Positions 12,406 to 24,222 of a stretch of DNA of 64,000 bases are shown here, in pieces. Source of the stretch: Siderastrea siderea (taxonomy: Eukaryota > Cnidaria > Anthozoa > Scleractinia > Rhizangiidae); assembly GCA_964030785.1 (NCBI GenBank), contig OZ034966.1:9105152-9169151 (forward strand), read 5' to 3'. Position 1 is the stretch's first letter. Every line of letters starts with the position of its first letter. The position numbers were made by a program, and so were the translations under genes. Below the pieces are notes generated by a model. That model made no database searches and was not told the DNA's origin. It saw only the letters and a program-made list of their open reading frames with translations.

Positions 12406-13065
12406 CAATGTAATAAGCGAAGTGTGTGACTGGTTCGAGAGCACTCTGTTCTCGCTGCTAGCTAATTTGGTGGTGCAAATGGCTATGGAGGTCCAGTGGC
12501 TGATGTAGAAAATACAGGCCATAGTTCCTTACCGTAAGGCCGATAAGGAAATCTCTCCAGGATGATAAGTCCTCCTAAGTCCTCTGAAATGGTACATTTT
12601 TTTTATTTTTGCCAAGAAAGAGTTAATACAAAGGAAAGTCTGGAACGGCATAAATGTTTTCGGGAGTATTGAAAATCGCAATCTAGATGTCCATATAACT
12701 TAGAGAGAACTAGAGCCTGAACTATATTTTTACGGATATGAAATGGTAGAAAATTCTTCCATTTCCACAGTTGCAAAAGTGTGATAGCAAGAGGTTGGTA
12801 CTTGCTGATACTTCAGACAGAATTTCAAAGGGTTGGGAAGCTCTGTGGAAGCTGAACGTTTGGTATACATGTCATAAAAATGACAGTTCTAATTAGCAAG
12901 TGAGGTGAGAAGCAGTTTTATGGCCTAGATAAGTAACGCTGTTTCAGCGCTAATATTTCATCAACGCTCATCGATGACACTTTGATCTCTCGATCTCATT
13001 CCCAAGCTAAGATCTAAATATCAATTCTCTTTACTGACTGATTGATAGACTGTTCATTTCCTGGT
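12406..13065. other. intergenic, nothing recognised
   Basis: No open frame with a domain and no repeat I can define. Confidence 0.4.
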
Positions 13066-13190
13066 ATTCTTGGTACACTCGATACAGCAGGTACACTCGG
13101 TACACTGGGCACAGCCGGTACAGCCTGCACCCTCGGTACAGCCGGTGCCCAGTCGGTACAGCCGGTACTCTCGGTACAGCCAAAGAAGGT
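13066..13190. repeat. short relative of the 9-bp minisatellite, inverted
   Basis: GGTACACTCGGTACA-type units, the complement of the 11.6-kb array, for about 125 bases. Suggests the two arrays were once one locus or arms of an inversion. Confidence 0.7.
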
Positions 13191-14555
13191 AGGGGAATCA
13201 CTCTTTTTCCCGTAGACAGATTTTCTGTGGGTAGATTTGAAGAGTCACTTGGTGGAAATATTGCAATAAAAGCCAGTATCATCGCTTAACCCAGGACACC
13301 GGGAAACTACCAGCTTCCTAGAGAGCACCTGGTTGGGGGGGGGGGGGGGGAATGGATGTCTACTTGATACATTAAACACAAGGGTTTCAACATTTGCTTT
13401 CGAAATGACGAAGACGCAAAGACCAAAAACCTTTGGTCAAACCTGTGATGTGATTGGCTCGGTACACTCCGGTACGGAAATGCTCAAAGCGAAGCGAAGC
13501 GGACCAATCAGAGAGCCGCTTTGGAACGGTGCAGGACAACTGCCTAGTTCAGTCATCTATTACCTATTACACGTTGCATAGCTCTAAAGAAGCTACAACT
13601 TGAATTTCTTGTCGAAATGGGTCTATAGATCACACTCCGTGATGCGAAATACAACATCCTGCAACAGAGTTTTTAAGACAATAAGCTGGGCCCGGCGTTA
13701 CAAACAAAGAAACTCGTCATGTTGCAGATAATATTTAAGATCCTTTATTGTCAGAAATTAAACATGAGAGGCTGAAAAACCTATTAAGTTAGTAAACAAG
13801 CCAAATTCAAAGATCTAATATGCGAAGAGCGGCATTTTAAAAAAGTCGCTTTACAGACGATCAAAGGTCGAATTTTACTGAGAATTACAAACGGGTGTAA
13901 TGCCACAGGAGTCCATCTTACAATTATCAGGTATGACTTTTATACAGTAACAGTATTTAAAATGCGACGCCTTAATTTTAACGGCTCTATTCAGTCACCG
14001 CTTAAAAATCCTCCAAACTTAACCCACTACAAAAATACAAGAAACGAATTGCTCGAAAGGCGGAGATACCTTAGGCGCAGCATGACAACTGAAAACCCTC
14101 AAAATGAATGAGAACGGAACAGTTTTGATCACTATTCAAGCGTTACATAAAGTCTCTTGGTGAGGCTGCTTTAAAAGCATTCCTTCAGTTTACCACAGGT
14201 AGTGATGTAATTGCAGTAACAGAAATAACTGTTTCCTTTAATTCACATGATGGGGCACATCGCAGCCCCATAGCACGTACTTGTGGGCCTGTTTTAGAGG
14301 TACCTACAACTTATCGTCTTATAACGAGCTGGCAGAGGAATTTGCAAATTTAACTGATTTCAAATACAGAAGCATGGGGCTTTACAATAGTTTGAGCATT
14401 TCATATACAGGATGATGCAGTAATGTGTGTACTACACAATGATGATCCAGTACTGGTAGTTGATATCTTAAATAACTGTTGATGACTGTAAATACAAGTT
14501 TAAGTCTTTTTAACACATCTAGTATTGTAAACTAAGACTAGAGTATTCTTCACCA
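13191..14555. other. intergenic
   Basis: A poly-G run at 13336-13350 and a diverged copy of the 11.28-kb inverted repeat near 13440-13540. Otherwise nothing recognised. Confidence 0.4.
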
Positions 14556-17500
14556 TTAAAGTGTATATGACACGAAAATTTTTTCTTCGGTTTTTGATTG
14601 TTTTATATGTATAAAAAACGATTCTAAGCTTTAAACCGGCATCAAACTTTTCAAACGTACTTTTTTCGCGGTGAAAATAGCGCAAATTTGAGTTCAAAAG
14701 TGTCGCCGTCTCGCGCGGCCAAAATATCACGTGATTAGCTAATGTGACGTCAATCGGCTTGATAACAAAACCAACATGGCGTCAAAGTGGAAGGAACTTG
14801 GCAGAGTTGGGAAAGGTTTCTCGTAGCTGAAGCGCCTAATAAGCAGTGGTTTGCGTATTCCTTTTGACGATGTGGAGGGAAAGTACTCAGTATTCCTCGG
14901 ATCCAGCATTTTGGGACAAGGGAATCGAGATAATTGTGTTGAAGGAGATGCAAGATCGAAGCACTCAGGCTACCCGAGATTTTGATGTTTGCTATGTTTT
15001 TACAGTGTAACTTGAAGATATGGTTACGAACGAGCATTGTTTTATAAGGATCTGTCTCGATAAGCAAAGAAGTTTTACTGCAAAGCCCAGGGATGCTTTT
15101 CATTCGCAAAGCAGGACAGGTAGGATAGTGTGGTCTGACTTTCGATTGTACAGGCGAACAGAGCTATATACCAGTACGGTCTTTAATGAAATTTGTTTTT
15201 ATTCTTCTCTGGACTTCAGTAAGACATTATGATATCAATATAATTTCAACGACGATCACCTACTCATAACATTTTTACACTGGGCCGGGAATACACTGTC
15301 TTAACCTGACTGCACTGGATGAAGGATTTTAACTTAAATAAATCACCTTTTTAGCAAGACAAGAGTTCAGGATATTGTTTGACTCTTCCTGTGAGGAGGC
15401 TGTAAATGCCTCGTTAGAGAGTGAAAATAGAAAGAAAATCAAGAGGTTGCTGAAAGAATTCCAGGAAAATGTCTCACTCGGTTATATTTGTTTATGAAGA
15501 CAAACATTTCTAGGAGTTTGTTTAATCCTATGTCTACATATCAAGGTTTTTACCAATCAGGCTGAAATAAATTCCCTGCCTTTTCACTGATGACCATGAC
15601 TTGACCTGACCTGACTTACATCAACTTGCCAACAACAAAAATCCCTGTTAACACCAACAGCTGTAACCAAGCTAGATTCATCCAGGCCTCGAGAGATCTA
15701 GGTTGGGTGGTTGTTGATACTGGCACAGGGCATTCAGACCCCCCCCCCCTTGCTTTTTGGTCAGATGAAGTAAACATGGAATCATTATCTCTTGTTGCTT
15801 TATGTTTGGTGGTGGTTCTGATAAATCAATAAATATCAACTATCAAAATGGAAGATCATGTGATGATGACAGAAGGACATTCCTTCTGTTGCAATGATTG
15901 TGACCTATTGTCAACAAGAACAATACATTACATTGTATTTAATTTACTATTTTAGAAACTTCCCATATAGGAATACTTAGATAAATAATTGTTGTTGTTG
16001 TTGTTGTTGTTGTACTGCCACTCTTTGGTGGCTGTGACGAAACAGGTACACTATGGCATGATGTTACAAACACATAATTATATCTAAGTAAAGATTGACT
16101 GGTGATTTACAATGTTGTTAAGGGTGCCACAAATGCCCCAAGCTTTAACTCTGTCTCCAGTTATTAGGAACTATGGTATTAATTTAGGTGCTCCATACAG
16201 GGCTTCCACCTCTCTCCATCAGAATCAGGCTTAAGCAGATTAAGCTTGCGGTGCCCGCCCTGTGTGAGGAACCTGTATTGTGTGCGTGTGAGTGTGTTGT
16301 GGGAGGGGGGGGGGGAGGGAGCTGATGTAAATAATATCTACAAGGGATGTATGGATCCTCATCGCTGTGTCTGAGTGAAGATTGATGTTGATTTCCACTG
16401 TTCATAGGAAAACTGTTTGAGAAGGATTCAATATGGTTTATTTATAATTAACTGTTGGTTTTAGAAGAGTTTGATGTGCTGCGCTCCCCTCCTGTGGTAT
16501 TAGAAACACCAAAAGCTATTTAAGAAGTTCACGGACACCAGTTATTTTAAAAGCTAATGAACATGGTTATGATTCAATAACGGTTCACAATATTGGAAAA
16601 CCATACCCACTGCAAAACAAAGCAAAATGAACTGTATTTTAATGCGAAATGTGACTGCCTTCATGGTACTGAGTTGTTTGAAAAATTACTGAGCCAAGAT
16701 TAGTGTTAATACCCTAATATTGATACTCTAGATAGCAACAGTCTTAAGCTGCTATATTTGCTGAATCAGCCAGTGATATGGCAAGTAGCATGCGAGCCGA
16801 AGTCAGTTTCAGTGCCTTTTTTAAAGTAAAGCGTATGTAGATTCTAATTGCAAGATAACACGACAGTGGAAATAAATGTCTTTTCTGGCCTGGAAGTACA
16901 TTGCGTACGGCCATATTATCAACAAAACGATTTCGTCTTTGGCTTTTCTCTACGCTCTGTAAAAACACTTTCACTTGCTGCATAAACCACTGAAACTAAG
17001 GCCAGGCTGGGAATAAACTCTGGGAACTCCCTGAATCGAAATGAATCGAAAATCCAGCGCACTCTCTAGAAGAACGACATTTTTGCGGTATTAAAACATC
17101 AAAACAATCGGCACTTTCGATTCTCGTTAGGTTGATGGGACCGTAAACTGTTTATGTGAACACAAGGGATTTGATGTTCTTGATAAACCCTAAAAGAACT
17201 CAACAAAGAAATCTCACAACTGAGGTGCTTCCACTGATGTACAGTCAGGATAAATCATCGACTTTGAGATCAACATCCTCACCACAGTTCGAAAGAAGAG
17301 AAGACATCGCAAATGTTCGTCGTTGTCTGGTTTGATAAGACCTAAAACAGCACTATTTTTTCTCCTACTTGTTCTTTCTCACTGTAGGTCTTGGAAGTTT
17401 CGAGAAGAGCCCCGATACTGCTGAACGATGTCAACATTTTGAGGCGATTTGTAACAAAAACACTGCGTCCGCGGGAACGCAATCAAGTCGATTGACGTCA

Positions 17501-17679
17501 CAATGCGGTAAATTCGGTTCCAGTCCCCGGGACAGTTTTGAAGTGAAAAATAGGGTCTTTTGCCCGCAAAAAGAGAGGTTTTTAAAAATTTTAGACAGGT
17601 TTTAAGTTTAGTATCGTTTTTTATACACATCAGACTCTCAAAAACCGAAGAAAAAAATTTCGTGTCATATACACTTTAA
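14556..17679. mobile_element. 3.1-kb element with long terminal inverted repeats
   Basis: TTAAAGTGTATATGACACGA at the left end is mirrored at 17660-17679. The complementarity continues inward with gaps for roughly 200 bases: GTATAAAAAACGAT near 14610 and its complement near 17605, and TGTGACGTCAATCG near 14743 and its complement near 17493. The interior has a (GTT)n run near 15990, a poly-C/poly-G tract and only short frames without domains. This is a non-autonomous or fully decayed DNA transposon; superfamily not assignable. No clear target-site duplication. Confidence 0.6.
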
Positions 17680-17843
17680 GATTGTTTAAATTTCGATAAA
17701 TTATAACAAAATAATATTGTATTCCATTATTATTGGTATTCCATAATTACTGGTATTGTGTCTGTTCATATGCTATGTCATTGGTGGATAGAGTTACCAC
17801 TGTGAGTATGGTAAAGGAAACAAAGCACATTCCCAAATTGTTC

Positions 17844-18263
17844 AATAGGCTCTTTGCATAACCGTGTCACGTGACCTTGTCAATCATAATTTATGGTCGT
17901 GGTTGGAAATAGAGGTAGATGGTTCGAAATAGATGGCTGAAATGGAAAGGGCGTCATGAAATTAGTAGCATTTCCAATTTTTAGGCCACTAACGTTTGAG
18001 TGCAAGATTTTAAGACAGTTTGAAAGTTTGAAAATTATAAAAGATTTGTATGCTGGATGGCAAAGCTTGCCATCCAACAGCTTTTTTCCCTATAAGTCTT
18101 GGTAATTTTTTGAACATTGAAATAACCGTAAAATGTCGCACTTTAACGTCAGTTTCCTCATTGAAAATCATCATGCTCTTTCCATTTCTGATATCTATTT
18201 CGTACTATTACCATTTTTTATCATTGACAAGGTCACGTGACACAGTTATGCAAAGGACCTATT
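17844..18263. mobile_element. MITE with CACGTGACC ends
   Basis: Left end AATAGG...CTTTGCATAACC GTGTCACGTGACC and a mirrored right end finishing in CCTATT, arms about 40 bases, total about 420 bases. It carries an internal hairpin at 18050-18083 (GCTGGATGGCAAAG and its complement). Non-coding. Confidence 0.6.
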
Positions 18264-18692
18264 ACCATAAGAGGAACAGGGAAATTGAAAAGTCGAGAGA
18301 CATGAATCGCAATAACGTTATCGAGTTCAAATTTAGTTACCACATTCTTGTTCTGCTGAGTTCTTTCCAAAAAAAAAATACTTTTGCTGTCAAGAGACAA
18401 CTGTATTTTAAGATGGACATGTAAGCACTGATGATGGATACATGTATTAAAAGATCTTAAAGTTGGGCCTAACATGTCTACATGTTTTATATGAAATATT
18501 TAATTGTACAGTAATGAAAAGGAAAGCGCAAAGCAATAATCAGTTAAGGCCATAATTATTGGGCATAATAGGACTATATCCAAGTTAACAGTTAATGTAT
18601 GAACCTGCCCATAATGACATCGCACATCTTTTTGTTGTTCATTAAACGTCATCTATGTTAGCAATTTCTAGTACATATTCAAAGTACTCTTG
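18264..18692. other. intergenic, nothing recognised
   Basis: AT-rich sequence between a MITE and a dead transposon gene. Confidence 0.4.
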
Positions 18693-19539
18693 TTAAATAC
18701 TTTTCTCCTCTTCGTAGGTCAGGTTCTCCCTGATAGATTGGATCTCATCATCCAATACTGGGTGAAGTAGATCATCTTCTCCACCATGAACCTCTGGCAT
18801 ATCGAATAGTTCATCCGGTCTCCCACTGATAGTGTCATGCCTTGAGCCCCTTATTAAATGTGTATTCCAATGTTCTTTAACGTTGTCAAGGTCATCTTGA
18901 AGTAATTGAGCAAAACAGAACCAATCCAGGCTTAAAGATTTCCTGTTATTTAAGGTTCTTAAAGACGTCAATCCACCAACCAGACCTGTTTTTTTCTGTA
19001 AAACGCCCACCAGCCCTCAATCCTCTGATTTGCAGGAGATGACCCATATTTGTGCGCATCAGCGTCTTGTGGAAATGTGCATTGCATCGCTGCCATTACT
19101 CCATTTTCCGTTCCACAGTCAGTCCTCAGTTTCACTGGACAGGCTCCCAGCTCTGCAACACAATTAAGATAGAAATTGGCAATAATGTCTGGATGGTTGT
19201 TTGACTTGGTGACTTTTAGCCACATGATTTTTCGACTCCAGCCATCAATACACCCATGGATTGGAAATCAATACGGCTTTAATTTGTCGTACCCATCAAC
19301 ATGCCATGTGTAGTTCAGCCCAGACGAGAGGTAACGTCTTCTTTTAAGGCTTTTTGCCTTTCTCTGCTCACATCCTTCTGGATCCATTTCTCTCATCAGT
19401 TCAGCTACAACACGTCTAGGAACTTGAAGGATTTTAATCGTAGGGTATGCCACGTACTCCTATATCCACCTTGGCAGCCTGGGCCACTAAGCTCATTCAT
19501 AATTTGTTCCCGAAAAACGTCTATGTCAAAAGATTGCAT
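18693..19539 (-). pseudogene. integrase-core transposon protein, decayed
   Basis: Remnant of the eukaryotic integrase-catalytic-core (rve, Ginger-like) protein family widespread in cnidarians and fish. Recognisable blocks in order: N-terminal GYRSTWHTLR, then VPRRVVAELMREMDPEGC, then WHVDGYDKLKPY with the first catalytic Asp, HGCIDG with IMWLKVTKSNN, LRTDCGTENGVMA with the second Asp, and SPANQRIEGWWAFYRK with the catalytic Glu. A frameshift follows the first block, a TGA sits at 19268-19270, and another frameshift follows the Glu motif. The C-terminal block ends at 18693. Clearly dead. Confidence 0.85.
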
Positions 19540-19877
19540 TCTTCTCCTTCAATTGCCTCAATGTTCTTACACACATTGTAATGCCATGAAACTAAGCTAA
19601 GTGTTCAGTGATAACTTCATACGTATATGCTCTTGAAAAGTAGTATGAAATTACGCTTCCCTCTTCAGGACCGTCGCTCACTCAGCTAGAAGATGCCATG
19701 TCCCTAAGGATGCCTGCAAATCCAGTGTAAATTGCTCCTTTTCTTTAGAAACACAACATGTACAACAGTACAAAAATGGCGCCTTTACGTTTACGTTTAC
19801 CTGTACTAGTTCCAGGTTCCAATCGCTTTCAGTTGTGTTTTGCCCCTGTGGGCCACCGTATCATCCTGCCCTAGCCC
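19540..19877. other. intergenic
   Basis: Upstream flank of the dead integrase gene. Nothing recognised. Confidence 0.4.
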
Positions 19878-20515
19878 TTGTCCTCATCATGTCCACCTCT
19901 TCTTCCTCCTCGTCCTTTAATCGTTATCCTCCTCCTCGTCCTCATCATCTTTCTCGTTCTTGTCATTAACTTCATCCTCATCCTCATCCACTTCCACATC
20001 CCCGCCCTCGATCTCGTCTTCGTCTTCTTCCTCATCCTTACCCTCATCCTCATTCATGTCCTCGTCCTCATCCTCGTCCTCGTCCTTTTCCACATCCTCA
20101 TCCTCATCCTCATCCCTGTCCTCGTCCTTCTCCTCATCCTCGTCCTCATCTTCGTCCTCCTCGTCCTCCTCGTCCTCCTCGTCCTCATCCTCATCCACAT
20201 CCCTGTCCTCGTCTTCATCCTCATACTCATCCTCATCCTCCTCGTCCTCATCCTCATCCTCATCCCTGTCCTCGTCCTCATCGTCATACTCATCCTCATC
20301 CTCCTCCTCCTCATCCTCATCCCTGTCCTCGTCCTCATCTTCATACTCATCCTCGTCCTCCTCGTCCTCCCCCTCCTCATCCTCATCCTCATCCCTGTCC
20401 TCGTCCTCATCCTCATACTCATCCTCATCCTCCTTGTCCTCGTCCTCCTCATCCTCATCCTCATCCCTGTCCTCGTCCTCATCCTCATACTCATCCTCGT
20501 CTTCCTCCTCCTCAT
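19878..20515. repeat. (CATCCT/CTCGTC)n microsatellite
   Basis: About 640 bases of CCTCATCCTCGTCC-type repeat, with a higher-order unit of roughly 60-70 bases containing CATCCCTGTCCTCG. Same family as 3454-4300 and 26215-26565. Its open frames are artefacts. Confidence 0.9.
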
Positions 20516-20679
20516 TCCTATACGTTTCCCAAAATGAGAGAACCGCAAAATTCTGTTAACGTGCTTTGAGTTTTGTTGCAAAACTTCGACCAGAACTACT
20601 TTAACTTATAAATCGCTTAAATTGATGGTTTATGTGGATGAAAACCGAGTTGCACGAGCGCTACGATCGGCCGAATAAA

Positions 20680-21535
20680 AGGGGTCCGTTCCTCTATTTT
20701 TGTTCCTTTGTTCCTATCATTGAATTAGGAACAAACCAGCTGTTCCTTTTCTGAAACAAAGGAACAGCTCTTAAACCGTACAAAGGAACGAATTTTGCAC
20801 TATTCGGACCAAAAAAATACTGATTAGGAACCAAAAGGCCCCTTGTAATAACAAAGGAACGCATTGTTCCTAATCTGGCAAATCAGTTGGGCCTTTCTTG
20901 AGTAATTAGGAACCTGAGTTCCTAATAATTTCATTCCTTTTCACATAAAGGGAACGTATTCTTCCCAATAATGAAATCTAATCGGAACCGTTGTTCCTAT
21001 TAACAGGATTAAGGAACCAACAGTTCCTATATTACTTAGTTCCTATTTCCAGTTAAGTTCTCCTTTAAGGTAATTGGGAACACCTGTTCCCATCTACTGA
21101 GCTTACATAGCTCAACAAGGAACTGTTTGTTCCTAATCGCATCCCAGTTAGGAACATTTCGTTCCCATGTCTTAATTGGACCTAACAAAAGGGGAACGTG
21201 AAGTTCCTTTGTTTGGAAATTAGGAACGTGCAGTTCCCAAATAAAAAGGAATTAGGAACAAGGTGGCCCTAAATAAAAGGTCACGTTTTGTTCCTATATG
21301 AACAAATAGGATCATATTGTTCCTATAGTAATAGGAACATTTTGTTCCACTTCAACACAATTAAGAACAAAAAGTTCCTTTGGAACAAAACGGTCCTTTT
21401 CATTAAAGGAACGTTTTGTTCCTATATGAACAAATGGGATCATATTGTTCCTATAGTAATAGGAACATTTTGTTCCACTTCAACACAATTAAGAACAAAA
21501 CGATCCTTTTCATTAAAGGAACATTAGGAACAAAG
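20680..21535. repeat. dense GGAAC/GTTCC palindrome field
   Basis: About 40 GGAAC or GTTCC pentamers occur in 850 bases, roughly equal on both strands; chance would give one or two. Many are paired as GGAAC-N4-GTTCC or GGAAC-N5-GTTCC, for example near 20916, 20986, 21015, 21079, 21154, 21195, 21225 and 21336. The right part also carries a tandem duplication with a 128-base period (21283 and 21411). It ends about 260 bases before the TATA box of the recombinase gene. It could be a control or replication region for that module, or sites bound by its zinc-finger/SANT protein (inference). Confidence 0.85.
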
Positions 21536-21794
21536 AAGTCCCATTTACTTGAAAGCAATTGGAGTGCTTGGGGGGGGGGGGGCATATCGCATTGAACTTC
21601 ATTCCGCCTAAACATGCTAGGGCAAGTTTGAGCACGCTTTTTGGATTATGCTCGCCTTCGCCTTTCTATTGGACAAGATGCACTTGGGTTCCCAAAGGGG
21701 CTACAACATGTTCAGGGCACGTTTGAACAAGGTTAGTATATTTGCCTTGCTATTGGTCAATCGGGAGTTTCGTACTCTAGGGACACAAGGATCG

Positions 21795-21801
21795 TATAAA
21801 A
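21795..21801 (+). promoter_or_regulatory. TATA box of the recombinase gene
   Basis: TATAAAA 60 bases before the first ATG at 21855. No other ATG lies between. Confidence 0.6.
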
Positions 21802-21854
21802 CAACTGGCAGGTAAGTGTATGCTCATTTCTCGCTGACTCTCCTCCCAAGAAAG

Positions 21855-23633
21855 ATGAGTAAAAAGTGCAAGCAAGTTGACTGGGCTAAAGTTGCAAATG
21901 CTTTGACCAAACCGAAAAGACTTCACTTGGAGAAAGATGAATCCGATGGTCTTTTTCACTGCCCAATACAGGCGTGCGATCACGATGGATTTGGGACTCA
22001 AAGAGGCTGCAGGAAACACGTAACTCGAAAACACCGTTGGTTCTTTTACTTTGATCAGAAACCAAGCAATGCAGAAATTGAGGCTAGTCAAGTTAGCGAC
22101 TGTAATGAAAGCCCAAAAAAATCCAAGCCAACCAGCGCGAGCAAACCGATTCCAACCTTTGAACCATCGGGTGCAATCGCTAAAGAATTCCTTTCTTGGC
22201 TCACCGGGAGTGGCGGGGGCAAGAGCGATCGCAAAGCTCCGCAAATTGTCAGCAAAAGCCTTAAGTTTCTCAGATTTTGTTGTGAAGACGAAGACGAACT
22301 GACTTGGAAAAATGTCGACTATAGCTTATGCTCTCCTAACCTCCTCTTTAAATTTGCTGATATGATGCAGGACACGTGGAATCTTGGACATGCTGGACGT
22401 TTAGGATACCTGGACGCCATTGGGGAGCTAGTGCAATTCAGAAAAGTCAGCGATGGATTGTCAGATACAGTGGCTAGAGGATTAACTGTCACCGAGACGT
22501 ACTTGAAAAGAGTTCGGCGAACAGTGTCTAAGATGATGAGATTGCAGTGGACCAGCGATCTGGACATTGATGTTTTGGAAGCCAAGGGTCACTGGGCATC
22601 ACTCGACGAACTACTGGAAGTTGTGTCTCATTACCTGCCTCGATATGAAGAAGTGCTTAAGAAATGCAGGGACAATCCAGGTAGCGTTTGCTCGGGGGAT
22701 TTGTCGTTTGCCACCAAATTTCTAGCCGTGTACTTGTTCATTAAGGTAAAGGGCTCCCGACCCATGACGTACCAGTACCTCACTGTTGACATGGTTCGTG
22801 CAGCGAAAACAAACGGGGGATTCATTGACCAGAAAATGTTTAAAACGGCAGGTAAATACGGATTTGACTCCCTCCTTTTAACCGACACTAACATGAAAGT
22901 TTTGGATGGATATATACATCACATTCGCCCTCTGCAGAAACCAGTTTGCGACTACGTACTCGTGACGAGAAACGGGGGACAGCACAACAAGCTTGGAGAG
23001 CTGATGAGTAGACTGGTTTTTGATGCCATTGGAAAATATGTTCACCCGACGCGCTACCGCCAAATCGTCGAGACGGCAAGTTCCAACCAGCTCAGTGCAA
23101 AAGAACAAGACGCAGTTTCAGAGGATCAAAAACACAGCTCGGTTGTAGCAAGAGTGCATTATCAAAAGCAACGATCCAGAGAGGTCGCAACAAAGGCCCG
23201 CCAATGCTTGGATAAACTACATGGCGACAAGGGGACAAAGTTGGAAGAAGATGTAATTTCAAGACTGTCAGACATCTCGTCCGCCTCCTCTCAAGAACAT
23301 GATGCGCACCATCTGTCCGGCGGTTCTACAGAAGAAGTCGAAAGTGCAGAGGAGGCGTTGCCACTAAAACGGGAATCCAATTTGGGTGAAATTCCAAGAC
23401 TTACACGCCAGCGCGCTTTCAAAGTGGCGAACATCGGTCGTACATGCAATAGAAAAAAAGCCCTCTTGTTCACCCAGGACGAAGACAGGTATCTCAAGGC
23501 CGGTCTCAAAAGGTACGGCTATGGTCAGTGGACAGCCATTCTAAGGGATTCCGAATTTCATTTCCAGAAAGGAAGGTCTTCTGACTCACTGAAGAAACGA
23601 GCGGCGGCCAAGTTTTGTAAAGACACGCGCTAG
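21855..23633 (+). CDS. zinc finger - tyrosine recombinase - SANT protein
   Basis: Protein of 592 aa from the first ATG after the TATA box. A C2H2-type finger lies at about residues 36-60 (Cys-x4-Cys ... His-x3-His). A tyrosine-recombinase catalytic domain covers about 275-460. The candidate catalytic set is Arg302 in KGSRPMTY, Lys near 327-331, the H-x2-R pair at 397-400 (VHPTRYR), His427 in DQKHSSVVARVHYQK, and the nucleophile Tyr436. The His-to-Tyr spacing of nine matches lambda-type recombinases. A Myb/SANT helix-turn-helix follows at about 539-587 (FTQDEDRYLKAGLKRYGYGQW). Likely role: site-specific recombination or mobilisation in the nucleus, with finger and SANT giving DNA specificity. 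Intact and intronless. Crypton-type elements are the nearest described class, but I cannot assign a family. Confidence 0.85.
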   Translation: MSKKCKQVDWAKVANALTKPKRLHLEKDESDGLFHCPIQACDHDGFGTQRGCRKHVTRKHRWFFYFDQKPSNAEIEASQVSDCNESPKKSKPTSASKPIPTFEPSGAIAKEFLSWLTGSGGGKSDRKAPQIVSKSLKFLRFCCEDEDELTWKNVDYSLCSPNLLFKFADMMQDTWNLGHAGRLGYLDAIGELVQFRKVSDGLSDTVARGLTVTETYLKRVRRTVSKMMRLQWTSDLDIDVLEAKGHWASLDELLEVVSHYLPRYEEVLKKCRDNPGSVCSGDLSFATKFLAVYLFIKVKGSRPMTYQYLTVDMVRAAKTNGGFIDQKMFKTAGKYGFDSLLLTDTNMKVLDGYIHHIRPLQKPVCDYVLVTRNGGQHNKLGELMSRLVFDAIGKYVHPTRYRQIVETASSNQLSAKEQDAVSEDQKHSSVVARVHYQKQRSREVATKARQCLDKLHGDKGTKLEEDVISRLSDISSASSQEHDAHHLSGGSTEEVESAEEALPLKRESNLGEIPRLTRQRAFKVANIGRTCNRKKALLFTQDEDRYLKAGLKRYGYGQWTAILRDSEFHFQKGRSSDSLKKRAAAKFCKDTR

Positions 23634-23782
23634 CTAAAAACTTACTGCTACTATAGAACTGGAATTTAAAATGAGGCCCTGGCAACCGCGCTTGCTTATG
23701 TGCCAATCCAAAAGGCCTTCTTTGTGTGTGCATTTCCCAAAGCATTTCGGAATGTTGCGTGTCACTATTTAGAGAGCACACC

Positions 23783-23789
23783 TTATAAG
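23783..23789 (+). promoter_or_regulatory. TATA-like box of the cyclin-like gene
   Basis: TTATAAG about 45 bases upstream of the ATG at 23830. Confidence 0.45.
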
Positions 23790-23829
23790 CCGGGCCTCTT
23801 TTCCTGCTGAACACAGACCCCCTAAGATC

Positions 23830-24195
23830 ATGGACACCATTGTAGATAAACATCCCGCTTTGTCGTTGCAAGACATCAAGTTTGCTGGAGAGTTTATTCA
23901 TGGCATTTGCGAGCAATTTGGTTTTCCAAAATCGACGGCCATGTTGGCAGAAAGCCTTCTTTGGAGGCATTTGAACAGAACAACGCAAAGGGAAAGGGCT
24001 ACACTTGGGGAGCTAATCTTGGCGTGCCTATTCATAGCCATTAAACTGGAAAGCAGTGACATTGCAAGAAATTCCTCGTTTATGGACGTTATCTCAACAC
24101 CGGTACCGAGGCATGTAATCATAGAGGAAGAGCTAAATGTTCTGGAATCGGTTAACTGGAGGCCCTTGGAACATTGTGACATGATCGGGCTCTAA
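23830..24195 (+). CDS. half-length cyclin-box protein
   Basis: Protein of 121 aa that reads as one N-terminal cyclin fold and nothing else. Helix 2 is AESLLWRHLNR and helix 3 is LGELILACLFIAIKLESS with the conserved Lys72-x-Glu. The VIIEEELNVLESVNWRP block corresponds to the ILxxExxVLxxLxW signature. The Lys and Glu that contact the CDK in canonical cyclins are kept. The usual second cyclin box is absent. It sits 196 bases after the recombinase gene on the same strand with its own TATA-like box, so it probably belongs to the same element. Suggested role: binding or redirecting a host CDK (inference). A second, broken C-terminal copy follows immediately. Confidence 0.75.
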   Translation: MDTIVDKHPALSLQDIKFAGEFIHGICEQFGFPKSTAMLAESLLWRHLNRTTQRERATLGELILACLFIAIKLESSDIARNSSFMDVISTPVPRHVIIEEELNVLESVNWRPLEHCDMIGL

Positions 24196-24222
24196 GCAAC
24201 GCTTAATGCAGCATCGACGCAG

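Noticed and set aside
11389..12522. Cys/Thr- or Val/Pro-repeat proteins in several frames of the 9-bp minisatellite
   Set aside because: A repeat unit divisible by three stays open in every frame on both strands; no start context or domain supports any of them.
20680..21535. CRISPR-like array of GTTCC repeats
   Set aside because: Repeat core is only five bases in both orientations with irregular spacing; no prokaryotic context.
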